9,284 bases of DNA from Clostridiales bacterium (GTDB taxonomy: Bacteria; Bacillota; Clostridia; Christensenellales; Aristaeellaceae). The notes beneath the pieces are model-generated. The model was not told the DNA's origin. It did no database searches and saw only the letters and a program-made list of their open reading frames with translations. How positions within the stretch are numbered: position 1 is the stretch's first letter; each line of letters begins with the position of its first letter. The stretch covers positions 1-9,284 of the forward strand of contig DXVG01000052.1 in NCBI GenBank assembly GCA_019409045.1, written 5' to 3'. Of the stretch, positions 1 to 7,143 are shown piece by piece. Made by a program: the position numbers and the translations under genes.

Positions 1-474
1 GTCGCCGGTCAAAAGCGCCACGGGCACGCCGTAATAGCCCGCGGTGTAGGCGTTGAGCAGAAATTCGCTGCACAAAACGCCGTTGAGCGTCACATGGTCG
101 TTTTTGAGGTTCATGGTGTGGCTGAGGGGGTTGCCGGGGCAGCCCGCCCAGGCGTGGTAGCCGGTGAAGAACACGGCGTCGAACTTCTCCTGATCGAGCC
201 CCGTCATCATCGAGAGCGGGTCGCCCGACCACGCGCGGTGGATGCGCGCGCCGCGGGGCAGCGCGGCGGGGTCGATGTTGCGGGCGGAATCGTGCGCGTC
301 CTTGACCAGCACGCCCTCCGCGCCGGCGGCGAGCGCGCCGCGGCAGGCGGCGGCCACCTCGCGGCTCATCTGCTTCTGGTAGGGGGCGTAGTCCATGGGC
401 GTGGCGCGCTCGGTCTCCGCCCAGGCGGCGATGCCGCAAGTGCCCTCCATATCGGCGCTTAAGAATACTTTCAT
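1..474 (-). CDS. dppA: M55 family D-aminopeptidase, DppA-like (3' end outside window)
   Basis: Only the first 158 codons are present; the frame is open to base 1. Known M55 enzymes are near 270 residues, so about 110 are missing. Family members are zinc-dependent cytoplasmic peptidases that release N-terminal D-amino acids, as B. subtilis DppA does on D-Ala-D-Ala. The protein starts MKVFLSADMEG. By comparison with DppA the expected zinc ligands are all present: D8 and E10 in SADMEG, H61 in DAHD, H107 in GYHAW and E137 in SEFLLNAY. The proposed catalytic histidine is H119 in SHTMN. The ATG at 474 has an AAAGGA site about 9 bases upstream and lies 21 bp below the NlpC/P60 stop, so it is probably the last visible gene of the operon. 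Assignment is confident; the exact substrate is inferred from family and context. Confidence 0.93.
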   Translation of the reverse strand, partial: MKVFLSADMEGTCGIAAWAETERATPMDYAPYQKQMSREVAAACRGALAAGAEGVLVKDAHDSARNIDPAALPRGARIHRAWSGDPLSMMTGLDQEKFDAVFFTGYHAWAGCPGNPLSHTMNLKNDHVTLNGVLCSEFLLNAYTAGYYGVPVALLTGD

Positions 475-495
475 GGTGCTTCGTCCTTTCAAAGG

Positions 496-1314
496 TCAAA
501 AATAGCTGCCCACGGCGCTGAGCTTCTCGGCCAGGTCGGCGCGGAAGTCCGCCGCGTCGGGGTCGAGGCTGTTGATGGTGAAGCCGTCGTCCCCGGCCCT
601 GCCGGTGGAGTGGCAGTAGCGGCCCTCGCCCAGATACACGGCCACGTGGCCGGGGAAGAACAGAAGGTCGCCCTTGCGCATGCGCTCGCGTGGGATTTCG
701 TGGATGGGAAAGCCCTCGACGATGTCCGCGTCGCGGTAGATGCAGATGCCGCACAGCATGTAGGCCATGGAGGCGAGCCCGGAGCAGTCGATGCCCATGG
801 GCGACTTGCCGCCCCAGCGGTAGTGCGCGCCCTGATAGAGCATGGCCGCCTCGGCGATGGCGCGGCGAAGCCCCGCCTCGTCCGCGCAGCAGGGGGCGGT
901 GAAGTGCTCCGCGAGCACGGACGCCTGCGCGTAGCCCACGCGCCCGTCGGCGAGCATGACCTCCCGCCAGCCGCCCTCCGCCTCCCCCACCGCGGCCAGC
1001 AGGCCGCCGCGGGTCAGGCTCACGAGCGCGCAGCCCTGCACCTTGGGCTGGGAGAGCACGTCCAGGCAGTTTTTATTGCGCACCACGCACTTGGGAAGCG
1101 CCTCCCAGGCGTTTGCGCGCACATCGTCCATGAGCAGCTGTTCCACGGGCGCGTAGCCCTCGTAGCGGTAGTGCGTGCGCACCCTGGCCCAGCCGGGGGC
1201 GGCCTCCTTGAGGATTTCCACCACCATGCCGTAGAGAACCTCGTCCGCCAGCGGGCTCTCCCATTTCGGCTCCGACTTCAGCGGGCAGACGGCGGTATTG
1301 ACGATCGCTTTCAC
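496..1314 (-). CDS. ykfC: NlpC/P60 gamma-D-glutamyl-L-diamino acid endopeptidase with SH3 domains, YkfC-like
   Basis: A 272-residue cysteine peptidase. Residues 1-65 and about 75-137 look like two bacterial SH3 domains, and about 150-272 is NlpC/P60. The catalytic set is C177 in GIDCSG, H223 in PGHVAVYLG and H235 in CHSTG, with YRWGG at 165-169. The 12-residue gap between the two histidines, and an Arg-Asp pair with D195 18 residues after the cysteine, agree with Bacillus YkfC as I remember it. That aspartate binds the free N-terminus of L-Ala in YkfC. The expected reaction is L-Ala-gamma-D-Glu-diamino acid cut to L-Ala-D-Glu plus the diamino acid. No signal peptide is present and there are 10 cysteines, so a cytoplasmic site is likely. 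I chose the GTG at 1314, not an in-frame ATG at 1500: it overlaps the upstream TGA (GTGA), has AAGGAG 8 bases upstream, and begins at the first SH3 domain. Confidence 0.92.
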   Translation of the reverse strand: MKAIVNTAVCPLKSEPKWESPLADEVLYGMVVEILKEAAPGWARVRTHYRYEGYAPVEQLLMDDVRANAWEALPKCVVRNKNCLDVLSQPKVQGCALVSLTRGGLLAAVGEAEGGWREVMLADGRVGYAQASVLAEHFTAPCCADEAGLRRAIAEAAMLYQGAHYRWGGKSPMGIDCSGLASMAYMLCGICIYRDADIVEGFPIHEIPRERMRKGDLLFFPGHVAVYLGEGRYCHSTGRAGDDGFTINSLDPDAADFRADLAEKLSAVGSYF

Positions 1315-2114
1315 GCGCGTTTCTCCTTCATATAGTCGTACACGAGGCGCGATACGCGGCCGATGAGCCGCGCCTGCTCGCTCTGTCCGTCCAGAGACGG
1401 GCCGTCCCAAGTAAACACGCCGAGGAAGTAGGGGCGCTGTTTGAGGTGGAACACGCCCGCGTCGTGCGTCAGGTGGTCCAGCCCGCCGGGCTTGTGCCAC
1501 ACCGTCACCGCGTCGGGGATGTATCGCTGCAATTCGTCAAACGAGCGCACGCGGGAGAGGAAGTCCGCCGCCACGGCGCGCAGCTGCGCGTTGAGTATCT
1601 CTCCGCGGTAGAGCATCTCGTAGAGGCGGAACTGGTCGAGGGGCGATGTGTAGTTGTTGCGCCCCTCCTGCACTGCCGTCCAGTCGAGCATCTTGCGCCG
1701 GCAGAGCGTGTTTTCAAGCCCCATGCGCGCGCAGTACGCGTTGATGCGCGCATATCCCAGCGTGGAGATAATGCAGTTGGTGGCGGTGTTGTCGCTTAGG
1801 ACGATCATCCAGTAGAGCATCTCGTGCAGGGAGCAGCCGTCCTGCCGATACTCCGGCTCGAACACGCGCGTGTCCTCGCGGAAGTCCTCTGCGGAAATGG
1901 AGACGGGCATGTCCAGCGACAGCCGCCCGGCCATGACCTCCTCCAGCGCGCAGTACAGGATCGCCACCTTGATCGTCGAGGCGGACACCACCCGCGTATC
2001 CGCGCGGATGGAGGCTGCGACCTCACCCGTGGTCAGGTCCACGGCGTGCAGCGCGCTCTTTGCCGGAAAACCGTCCAGGACGCGCAAAAGGCGCGCCTGC
2101 AAGGCGTCGTCCAT
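1311..2114 (-). CDS. Class A beta-lactamase-fold serine hydrolase without signal peptide
   Basis: A 267-residue protein of the beta-lactamase/penicillin-binding-protein fold. The nucleophile motif S-T-I-K is at 46-49, S-D-N at 107-109, and K-P-G at 208-210 stands where K-T-G is usual. The omega-loop region (about 139-158, ending YTSP) can be aligned to class A enzymes, but the deacylating Glu166 position falls on K141/M142, so efficient beta-lactam hydrolysis is doubtful. The N-terminus (MDDALQARLL) has no signal peptide and five cysteines are present, which fits the cytoplasm. The ATG at 2114 lies 5 bp after the S66 stop with GGGGAGG about 10 bases upstream; the longer in-frame extension to 2288 overlaps the S66 gene. 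Context suggests a D,D-peptidase, D-aminopeptidase or esterase acting on imported murein peptides. The fold is confident; the reaction is unknown. Confidence 0.85.
   Translation of the reverse strand: MDDALQARLLRVLDGFPAKSALHAVDLTTGEVAASIRADTRVVSASTIKVAILYCALEEVMAGRLSLDMPVSISAEDFREDTRVFEPEYRQDGCSLHEMLYWMIVLSDNTATNCIISTLGYARINAYCARMGLENTLCRRKMLDWTAVQEGRNNYTSPLDQFRLYEMLYRGEILNAQLRAVAADFLSRVRSFDELQRYIPDAVTVWHKPGGLDHLTHDAGVFHLKQRPYFLGVFTWDGPSLDGQSEQARLIGRVSRLVYDYMKEKRA
1323..1328 (-). promoter_or_regulatory. Shine-Dalgarno site setting the GTG start of the NlpC/P60 gene
   Basis: AAGGAG on the minus strand, 8 bases before the GTG at 1314. It lies inside the last codons of the serine hydrolase gene, whose TGA overlaps the GTG. 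It supports this start over the upstream ATG at 1500, which would lie deep inside the serine hydrolase gene. Confidence 0.75.
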
Positions 2115-2119
2115 GGCCG

Positions 2120-3037
2120 TTACGCCTCCCCGACGCACAGCGTGCCCGCCGAGGCGTCCAGCGTGCAGACGCGGCCCAGCGGCAGCGGCAGCGTGGGCAG
2201 GCAGTGGCCGCAGGCAAAGCCGCTTATGCAGGGCTTGCCCGCCGGAACCACGAGCTGGCGGAGTATCTCGGGGATCTCCAGCGTGCAATCGGGGTTTTCA
2301 GGCGTGCAGTCCGTCCACGCGCCGAGCACGATGCCCGCGCAGTCGTCAAACTTGCCCGCGTTGCGAAGCTGCGTGAGCATGCCGTCGAGCCGGTAGGTGT
2401 GCTCGCCGATGTCCTCGAGAAAGAGTATCTTCCCGCGCGCGTCCAGCTCCCAGGGCGTGCCCAGCGACGCGGCCAGCAGCGACAGGTTGCCGCCGCACAG
2501 CCGCCCGGTGGCCGCGCCGGGCACGAGCGTCTCGACCTGCGCGCCCTCGGGAGCCGCCAGCGCGCCCGACAGATCGCCAAACAGCGCCCTTTTCAGCCAT
2601 TCGAGCGTGAAGGCGTCGGCGTTCGGCTCGGTGGAGGGCATGACGGTGTGGAAGCTTTCCATGCCGCACTTCTGGTTGAGGAATGTGTGTATGGCGGTCA
2701 CGTCCGAATAGCCGCCGAACCACTTGGGATGGCGGCGGATGGCGGCCGCGTCCAGCAGCGGCAGTATGCGATGCGCGCCGTAGCCGCCGCGGATGCACCA
2801 CACGCCGTCGATGGCGGGGTTGGCAAAGGCGTGGTTGACGTCCTGCGCGCGCTGCGCGTCGCTGGCGGCGAGGTAGCCGTCCCGCCCGGAAAAGCGGCAG
2901 GAGGGGTAGAACACGGGCGTGAGCCCGAGCGCGCAGACGAATTCGTCCGCCTGCGCGAGGCGGTCCTCCGGCACGGCGGAGGAGGGGGCGACCAGCGCCA
3001 CGCGGGCGCCCGGGAACAGGGGGGCGGGTCGATTCAT
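2120..3037 (-). CDS. ldcA: LD-carboxypeptidase, peptidase family S66 (LdcA/YkfA/MccF type)
   Basis: A 305-residue cytoplasmic serine peptidase of normal family length. The expected catalytic triad is visible: S111 in GGYSDVT, E208 in LFLEDI and H278 in CGHCLP. RGGYG at 83-87 and GGNLS at 182-186 are also typical of the family. LdcA removes the terminal D-Ala from murein tetrapeptides, and the close relative YkfA sits in the Bacillus dpp-ykf cluster. MccF, another member, cleaves microcin C-type nucleotide peptides. The neighbours here (peptide importer, YkfC-like and DppA-like enzymes) favour the murein role. There is no signal peptide. The ATG at 3037 is 21 bp after the oppF stop, with GAGGTG 8 bases upstream. 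Thirteen cysteines fit a cytoplasmic protein. The family is certain; the exact substrate is inferred. Confidence 0.94.
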   Translation of the reverse strand: MNRPAPLFPGARVALVAPSSAVPEDRLAQADEFVCALGLTPVFYPSCRFSGRDGYLAASDAQRAQDVNHAFANPAIDGVWCIRGGYGAHRILPLLDAAAIRRHPKWFGGYSDVTAIHTFLNQKCGMESFHTVMPSTEPNADAFTLEWLKRALFGDLSGALAAPEGAQVETLVPGAATGRLCGGNLSLLAASLGTPWELDARGKILFLEDIGEHTYRLDGMLTQLRNAGKFDDCAGIVLGAWTDCTPENPDCTLEIPEILRQLVVPAGKPCISGFACGHCLPTLPLPLGRVCTLDASAGTLCVGEA

Positions 3038-3058
3038 GGAAACAGCACCTCGATCGCG

Positions 3059-4000
3059 TCAGGCCGTGTAAAGGCCCGTGTAATTTGAAAGCTCCTCCTC
3101 GCCTGCGAACACGAAGTGGCCCGGATAGGCCTCGCGCCACGCGGGCGCATCGCCCGCGCCGTAGCGGTGGCAGGAAGGATCGTACACCAGCAGCTTCTTG
3201 TTTCGCTCGGCCACGGGGTCGGGCTGCGGGATGGCGGAGAGCAGCGCGCGCGTGTAGGGGTGCAGCGCGCGGGCGAACAGCTCCTCGCTCTGGGCAAGCT
3301 CCACGATCCTGCCCTTGTGGATGACGGCGATGCGGTCGCAGATGAAGCGCACCACCGACAGGTCGTGGGCGATGAACAGATACGTCAGCCCCCGCGCCTT
3401 CTGAAGCTCGGAGAGCAGGTTCAGCACCTGCGCGCGGATGGACACGTCCAGCGCCGAGATCGGCTCGTCGGCGATGATGAAGTCCGGCTCCATCACCAGC
3501 GCGCGGGCGATGCCGATGCGCTGGCGCTGCCCGCCGGAGAACTCGTGCGGGAAGCGGCTGGCAAACTCGGGAAGCAGGCCCACGGCCCGCAGCGCCGCCT
3601 CCACGCGCGCCTCGCGCTCCTCTTTGGTCAGGTGGAAGCCGTTGGAGTACAGGCCCTCGGACACGATGTAGTCCACCTTGGCGCGCTCGTTGAGCGAGGC
3701 CATGGGGTCCTGAAAGATCATCTGTATGCGGCGGGTGACCTCGTGGTCCAGCTCGCGGGAGATGCGGCCGTTGATCTGGCGGCCGTCAAAGGTCACCGTA
3801 CCGCCCGCGGTGGGATGGATGCGTATGATGGCGCGGCCGATGGTGGTCTTGCCCGAGCCGGACTCGCCCACCAGCCCGAACGTCTCGCCCCGGAAGATGT
3901 GGAAGGAGACGCCGTCCACTGCGGTAAAGGGATGCCGCCGGGAGCCGAAGCGCACGGTCAGGTTTTCGACCTCAAGCAGCTTTGCCTGCGTATCCGCCAT
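3059..4000 (-). CDS. oppF: Oligopeptide ABC transporter ATP-binding protein OppF
   Basis: A 313-residue ATPase that pairs with OppD to power peptide import at the inner face of the membrane. Walker A GESGSGKT is at 45-52, the Q-loop glutamine is Q97 in FQDP, the signature FSGGQ is at 154-158, Walker B FIIADE at 174-179, and the H-loop histidine is H212 in IAHD. The C-terminal part after HPYTRALLSAIPQP is the Opp/Dpp extension, with PGHFVFAGEEEL near 293-304 as in Firmicutes OppF proteins. The ATG at 4000 follows the oppD stop by 5 bp. A purine-rich AAGGGAG lies within the end of oppD at a rather long distance of about 12 bases, so translation may depend on coupling. All catalytic motifs are intact. 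Whether the importer is selective for murein peptides cannot be read from this subunit. Confidence 0.96.
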   Translation of the reverse strand: MADTQAKLLEVENLTVRFGSRRHPFTAVDGVSFHIFRGETFGLVGESGSGKTTIGRAIIRIHPTAGGTVTFDGRQINGRISRELDHEVTRRIQMIFQDPMASLNERAKVDYIVSEGLYSNGFHLTKEEREARVEAALRAVGLLPEFASRFPHEFSGGQRQRIGIARALVMEPDFIIADEPISALDVSIRAQVLNLLSELQKARGLTYLFIAHDLSVVRFICDRIAVIHKGRIVELAQSEELFARALHPYTRALLSAIPQPDPVAERNKKLLVYDPSCHRYGAGDAPAWREAYPGHFVFAGEEELSNYTGLYTA

Positions 4001-4005
4001 GGCGC

Positions 4006-5034
4006 TTACTCACTCCCTTCCCGGCGCGCGCGTATGCGCGGCCTTTCGATCTTGGGCGCGCGCGGGTCCAGCAGCCATGTGCGCGCCTTGTGGGTGGGCG
4101 ATACATCGAAAAAGGGCGGCTCCTGCAGAAAGTCTATCTTCAGCGCCTGCGGGTTGCGCGGCGCGAAGGCGTCGCCCCGAATCTCGTGGAACAGGTTCGG
4201 GGGCGTTCCGCGGATGGAGAACAGCGGCTCGCCCTTCACGCCCAGCTGCGGAAGCGAGGACAAAAGCGCCCAGGTGTAGGGATGGCGCGGGTCGTAGAAC
4301 ACTTCCTCGCAGGCGCCGATCTCCACGATGCTGCCCGCGTACATGACCGCGATGCGGTCGGCCACGTTGGCCACCACGCCCAGGTCGTGGGTGATGTAGA
4401 TGGTGGTCAGGTGGTACTTTTTCTGCATTTCCTTGATGAGCTCGAGTATCTGCGCCTGTATGGTCACGTCCAGCGCCGTGGTCGGCTCGTCGCAGATGAG
4501 TATCTTCGGCCGGCACGCTATGGCGATGGCGATGACCACCCGCTGACGCATGCCGCCGGAGAACTCGTGCGGGTACTGGCGGTAGCGGCGCTCAGGCTCG
4601 TCGATGCCCACGTCTTTGAGCACCTCCAGCACGGCGCGCTTTGCCTCGGCCCCGCGCAGCCCCTGATGCAGCTTCACGGCCTCCTCGATCTGCTTTCCGA
4701 TGGTCTTGAGGGGGTTTAGCGAGGTCATGGGGTCCTGCAGCACCATAGCGATCTCGTGGCCGCGTATCTTCAGCCACTCCTTGTCGGTGCGGTACTTGCT
4801 TATGTCCGCATCCTGATAGAGTATCTCGCCGCCGGAGATAAAGCCGTTGGCGTCCAGAAGCCCCATGAAGGTCTTGACAAACACGCTCTTGCCCGAGCCG
4901 GACTCGCCCACGATGGCGAGGCTCTCGCCCTGATACACGTCCAGCGAGGCGCCGCGCACGGCGTGCAGCGTCTGCCCGCGAAGCGTGAACTTCACGTTCA
5001 GGTCGCGCACGGAGAGGATGACGTTGTTCTCCAT
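4006..5034 (-). CDS. oppD: Oligopeptide ABC transporter ATP-binding protein OppD
   Basis: A 342-residue ATPase, partner of OppF. Walker A GESGSGKS is at 43-50, the Q-loop is Q100 in LQDP, the signature is FSGGM at 158-162, Walker B ILICDE is at 178-183, and H216 in ITHD is the switch histidine. The C-terminal Opp/Dpp domain begins after HPYTWALLSSLPQ. Where many OppD/DppD proteins carry four cysteines for an iron-sulfur cluster, this one has D288, N294, D301 and T319, so no cluster is expected; my recollection is that several Firmicutes OppD proteins share this form. I placed the start at the ATG at 5034, which has AAGGAGG 8 bases upstream, rather than at an in-frame ATG at 5085 that overlaps the end of oppC. 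The gap to the oppC stop is 13 bp. Confidence 0.96.
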   Translation of the reverse strand: MENNVILSVRDLNVKFTLRGQTLHAVRGASLDVYQGESLAIVGESGSGKSVFVKTFMGLLDANGFISGGEILYQDADISKYRTDKEWLKIRGHEIAMVLQDPMTSLNPLKTIGKQIEEAVKLHQGLRGAEAKRAVLEVLKDVGIDEPERRYRQYPHEFSGGMRQRVVIAIAIACRPKILICDEPTTALDVTIQAQILELIKEMQKKYHLTTIYITHDLGVVANVADRIAVMYAGSIVEIGACEEVFYDPRHPYTWALLSSLPQLGVKGEPLFSIRGTPPNLFHEIRGDAFAPRNPQALKIDFLQEPPFFDVSPTHKARTWLLDPRAPKIERPRIRARREGSE

Positions 5035-5042
5035 ACACTCTG

Positions 5043-5049
5043 CCTCCTT
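5043..5049 (-). promoter_or_regulatory. Shine-Dalgarno site of oppD, overlapping the oppC stop
   Basis: AAGGAGG on the minus strand, 8 bases before the oppD ATG at 5034. It shares bases with the oppC stop codon (TAAGGAGG), so ribosomes ending oppC sit on the oppD start site. This fixes the oppD start. Confidence 0.8.
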
Positions 5050-6115
5050 ACTTGACGTGGTTCTTGGGGTCGGCGGCGTCGGCAAAGGCGTTGCCGATGA
5101 CGTAGAACGAAATGGTGATCAGCGCCAGCACCGCCACCGGGAAGTAGAGCTGATAGCGCAGGAAGGGGATGGTCATAAGCTCGCGCCCCGCGTCGATGAG
5201 GTTGCCAAGCGAGGGCGTATCCAGCGGAAGCCCGATGCCGATGTAGGTGACGAACACCTCGTTGCCGATGGCCGAGGGGATGGACAGCGCCATGCGCATG
5301 GTGATGACAGACACCAGGTACGGCAGCAGGTTCTTAAACACGATGCGCAGCGTCGGCGTGCCCAGACAGCGCGAGGCGAGGTTGTAATCCCGGTCGCGGA
5401 TGATGATGATCTGGTTGCGGACAAAGCGCGCCATGCTCAGCCAGCCGGTCAGGCACAGGGCGAAGATGATGGTGTCCACGCCCGGGTTGAGTATGTAGGA
5501 GATCAGGATCAGGAGCAGCGTCTGCGGTATGTTGTCGCACACGTTGTAAAGCTCGGTGAAGAAAAAGTCCAGCTTGCGCACATAGCCCCACAGAACGCCC
5601 ATGAGGATGCCCAGCACGGCCTCCACGCAGGCGACGGTAAAGCCGATGAACAGGGAGGTGCGCGTGCCCGACCAGATGCGCGCCCAGATGTCCTGCCCGA
5701 TGTTGTTGGTGCCGAAGATGAAGCCCTGCTCGCCGGGGGCGAGGTTGGAGAGCGTGCGGCCGTTTTCGCCGTAGTGGATGGTCAGCGGGTCGCGCTGGTT
5801 CGGAAGCAGCGGCTGGATGAACGTAAACGCCAGCGTCAGCACCATGACGATGAGGAAGAACACGGCCACGCGGTTTTTGAAGAACACCCGCAGCGTCGCC
5901 CGCCAGTAGGAGTAGTTGGAGTAGCCGCCGCGCTCGGCCTCGGAGGCGTCAAAGTCGGCGAAGGAGAAAAGCTCCGCGTCGGTCAGCTCCGCGGCCTGCG
6001 CCTGCGCGGCAGGGGCGGCCGTCGCGGGGGCCTCCTGAGCGTCCATGCGCTGCCTGAGCTGCTGGTTGAGGGACTCGGCGAGCTGCTCGGTCTTGTGATC
6101 TCGATAGCGTTTCAT
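5048..6115 (-). CDS. oppC: Oligopeptide ABC transporter permease OppC
   Basis: A 355-residue inner-membrane permease. The first hydrophobic helix is near 83-101, and the remaining membrane segments lie between about 152 and 342. FGTNNIGQDIWARIWSGTR at 134-152 is a typical OppC/DppC stretch before the core helices. The cytoplasmic EAA loop that docks with the ATPases is at about 246-268 (LASRCLGTPTLRIVFKN). An N-terminal cytoplasmic tail of about 80 residues precedes helix 1; residues 26-43 are Ala/Pro/Gln-rich and likely disordered. The ATG at 6115 overlaps the oppB stop by one base (TGATG), with AAGGAGG 10 bases upstream. The longer in-frame reading to 6484 is out-of-frame oppB sequence and has no membrane-protein character. 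Function as the OppB partner is secure; peptide preference is not visible. Confidence 0.95.
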   Translation of the reverse strand: MKRYRDHKTEQLAESLNQQLRQRMDAQEAPATAAPAAQAQAAELTDAELFSFADFDASEAERGGYSNYSYWRATLRVFFKNRVAVFFLIVMVLTLAFTFIQPLLPNQRDPLTIHYGENGRTLSNLAPGEQGFIFGTNNIGQDIWARIWSGTRTSLFIGFTVACVEAVLGILMGVLWGYVRKLDFFFTELYNVCDNIPQTLLLILISYILNPGVDTIIFALCLTGWLSMARFVRNQIIIIRDRDYNLASRCLGTPTLRIVFKNLLPYLVSVITMRMALSIPSAIGNEVFVTYIGIGLPLDTPSLGNLIDAGRELMTIPFLRYQLYFPVAVLALITISFYVIGNAFADAADPKNHVK

Positions 6116-7068
6116 CAGCGCGAGCCCTCCTTCCGGGTGAAACTGATGCGGGGATCGAGTATGGCCATGAGGATGTCGCCAAAGAGCAGGCCGAGGATGG
6201 AAATGGCCGCGTAGATCAAGACCAGCGCCACCACCATGGTGTTGTCCTGCCGCTTGATGACCGTCACCAGCAGGCCGCCCATGCCGGGGATGGAGTAGAG
6301 CGATTCCACATACAAAGAGCCCATCAGCGTAAAGAGTATGCTGTTGGGGATGTACTGGATCAGCGGCACCATCGCGTTTCGGAACATGTGCCGCCGGGAG
6401 ATGGCGCCGCTGGGCAGGCCCTTGGCGCGCGCGAGGCGGATGTAGTCCTTGTTGGACTCGTCCACCATGTAGCGCCGCAGCCACATGGCGTAGTAGGCGA
6501 TGTTGCCGATGGCAAGGGAGAAGATGGGCAGTATGTAGGAGCGCAGATCGCCCTCTTTAAAGAGCATCGGCAGGTGCAAGGCCCCCTGCGAGCCGGCAAA
6601 CTGTATGAGTATGTGGTAGGCCGCCGCGGGCACCGCCTGCACGATGACGATGAACACCGTGCCAAACTTGTCCCACAGTTTCCAGCGCGTGCGCGTGCTG
6701 CGGGCCATCAAAATGCCCAGCGGCAGTCCCAGCGCCAGCGCGATCGCCAGCGAGATCAGCCCCAGTTGCAGCGAAATGGGGATCTTCTCGGCCACGATCT
6801 CGGTGATCGCCACGCCCTTTCGGAACACGTTGGATTCGCCCAGATCGCCCTGCAACAGCTGCTTTATGTAGTTCCACAGCTGCACGGGCAGCGGGTCTTT
6901 CAGGCCCAGCTCGCGCAGGCGCACGTCGATCTGCGTCTGGGAGAGCTTGTCGTAGTTTTCAAAGTAGCCCTCGATGGGCATCAGGCGCAACAGCGAAAAG
7001 ACGATGACGATGATGATGAGCATCGTGATCGCCGAACGCAGCACGCGCTTGAGGATGTATTTTGCCAC
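6115..7068 (-). CDS. oppB: Oligopeptide ABC transporter permease OppB
   Basis: A 317-residue permease of the OppB/DppB type. Helix 1 is about residues 10-29, followed by the usual external segment containing LRELGLKDPLPVQ (51-63) and GDLGES (74-79). Further helices are at about 100-122, 135-157, 178-197, 240-260 and 277-302. The EAA loop is near 208-235, with YIRLARAKGLPSGAI and FRNAMVP. I chose the GTG at 7068: it gives the family-typical start (M/V)AKYILKRVL and has the strongest Shine-Dalgarno in the window (AAGGAGGT, 8 bases away). An in-frame ATG at 7131 would add 21 residues read from the spacer hairpin. A 177-bp spacer separates this gene from oppA, the only long gap in the cluster. 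Its stop overlaps the oppC start. Confidence 0.95.
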   Translation of the reverse strand: MAKYILKRVLRSAITMLIIIVIVFSLLRLMPIEGYFENYDKLSQTQIDVRLRELGLKDPLPVQLWNYIKQLLQGDLGESNVFRKGVAITEIVAEKIPISLQLGLISLAIALALGLPLGILMARSTRTRWKLWDKFGTVFIVIVQAVPAAAYHILIQFAGSQGALHLPMLFKEGDLRSYILPIFSLAIGNIAYYAMWLRRYMVDESNKDYIRLARAKGLPSGAISRRHMFRNAMVPLIQYIPNSILFTLMGSLYVESLYSIPGMGGLLVTVIKRQDNTMVVALVLIYAAISILGLLFGDILMAILDPRISFTRKEGSR

Positions 7069-7076
7069 GAAAACTG

Positions 7077-7084
7077 ACCTCCTT
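7077..7084 (-). promoter_or_regulatory. Strong Shine-Dalgarno site of oppB
   Basis: AAGGAGGT on the minus strand, 8 bases before the GTG at 7068. It decides that start. The near-perfect match to the anti-Shine-Dalgarno sequence could offset the weaker GTG start and reduced transcript passing the upstream hairpins. Confidence 0.8.
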
Positions 7085-7102
7085 GGTGGGGCTGAGCCCT
7101 TC

Positions 7103-7128
7103 CATCCGCGTCCGACGGGGCGCGGATG
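7103..7128 (-). repeat. Inverted repeat (hairpin) upstream of oppB
   Basis: CATCCGCG at 7103-7110 is matched by CGCGGATG at 7121-7128, a perfect 8-bp stem. Two further C-G pairs (7112-7113 with 7118-7119) lie inside after one mismatch, leaving a 4-base loop. It ends 18 bases above the oppB Shine-Dalgarno site. Confidence 0.7.
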
Positions 7129-7143
7129 CAAAGGTTCGGCAGG

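Noticed and set aside
1311..2114. Beta-lactam resistance gene
   Set aside because: No signal peptide, KPG instead of KTG, no apparent Glu166, and a murein-peptide operon context.
2120..3037. Microcin C-type immunity protein (MccF)
   Set aside because: Same family and triad, but no microcin biosynthesis genes nearby; the neighbours fit murein recycling.
2060..3088. Plus-strand open frame (342 codons) opposite the S66 gene
   Set aside because: The minus strand has an intact catalytic triad and family length; the plus-strand protein is low-complexity Arg/Ala/Gly.
3116..4279. Long plus-strand open frame (387 codons) opposite oppF and oppD
   Set aside because: Complement shadow of two ATPase genes in GC-rich DNA; no domain character.
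4985..6214. Long plus-strand open frame (409 codons) opposite oppC and the ends of its neighbours
   Set aside because: It is antisense to genes with clear motifs, is rich in Arg, His, Asp and Gln as expected for the complement of GC-rich code, and matches no family I recognise.
6116..6484. In-frame upstream extension of oppC
   Set aside because: It overlaps oppB out of frame, is not hydrophobic, and the ATG at 6115 has a good Shine-Dalgarno site.
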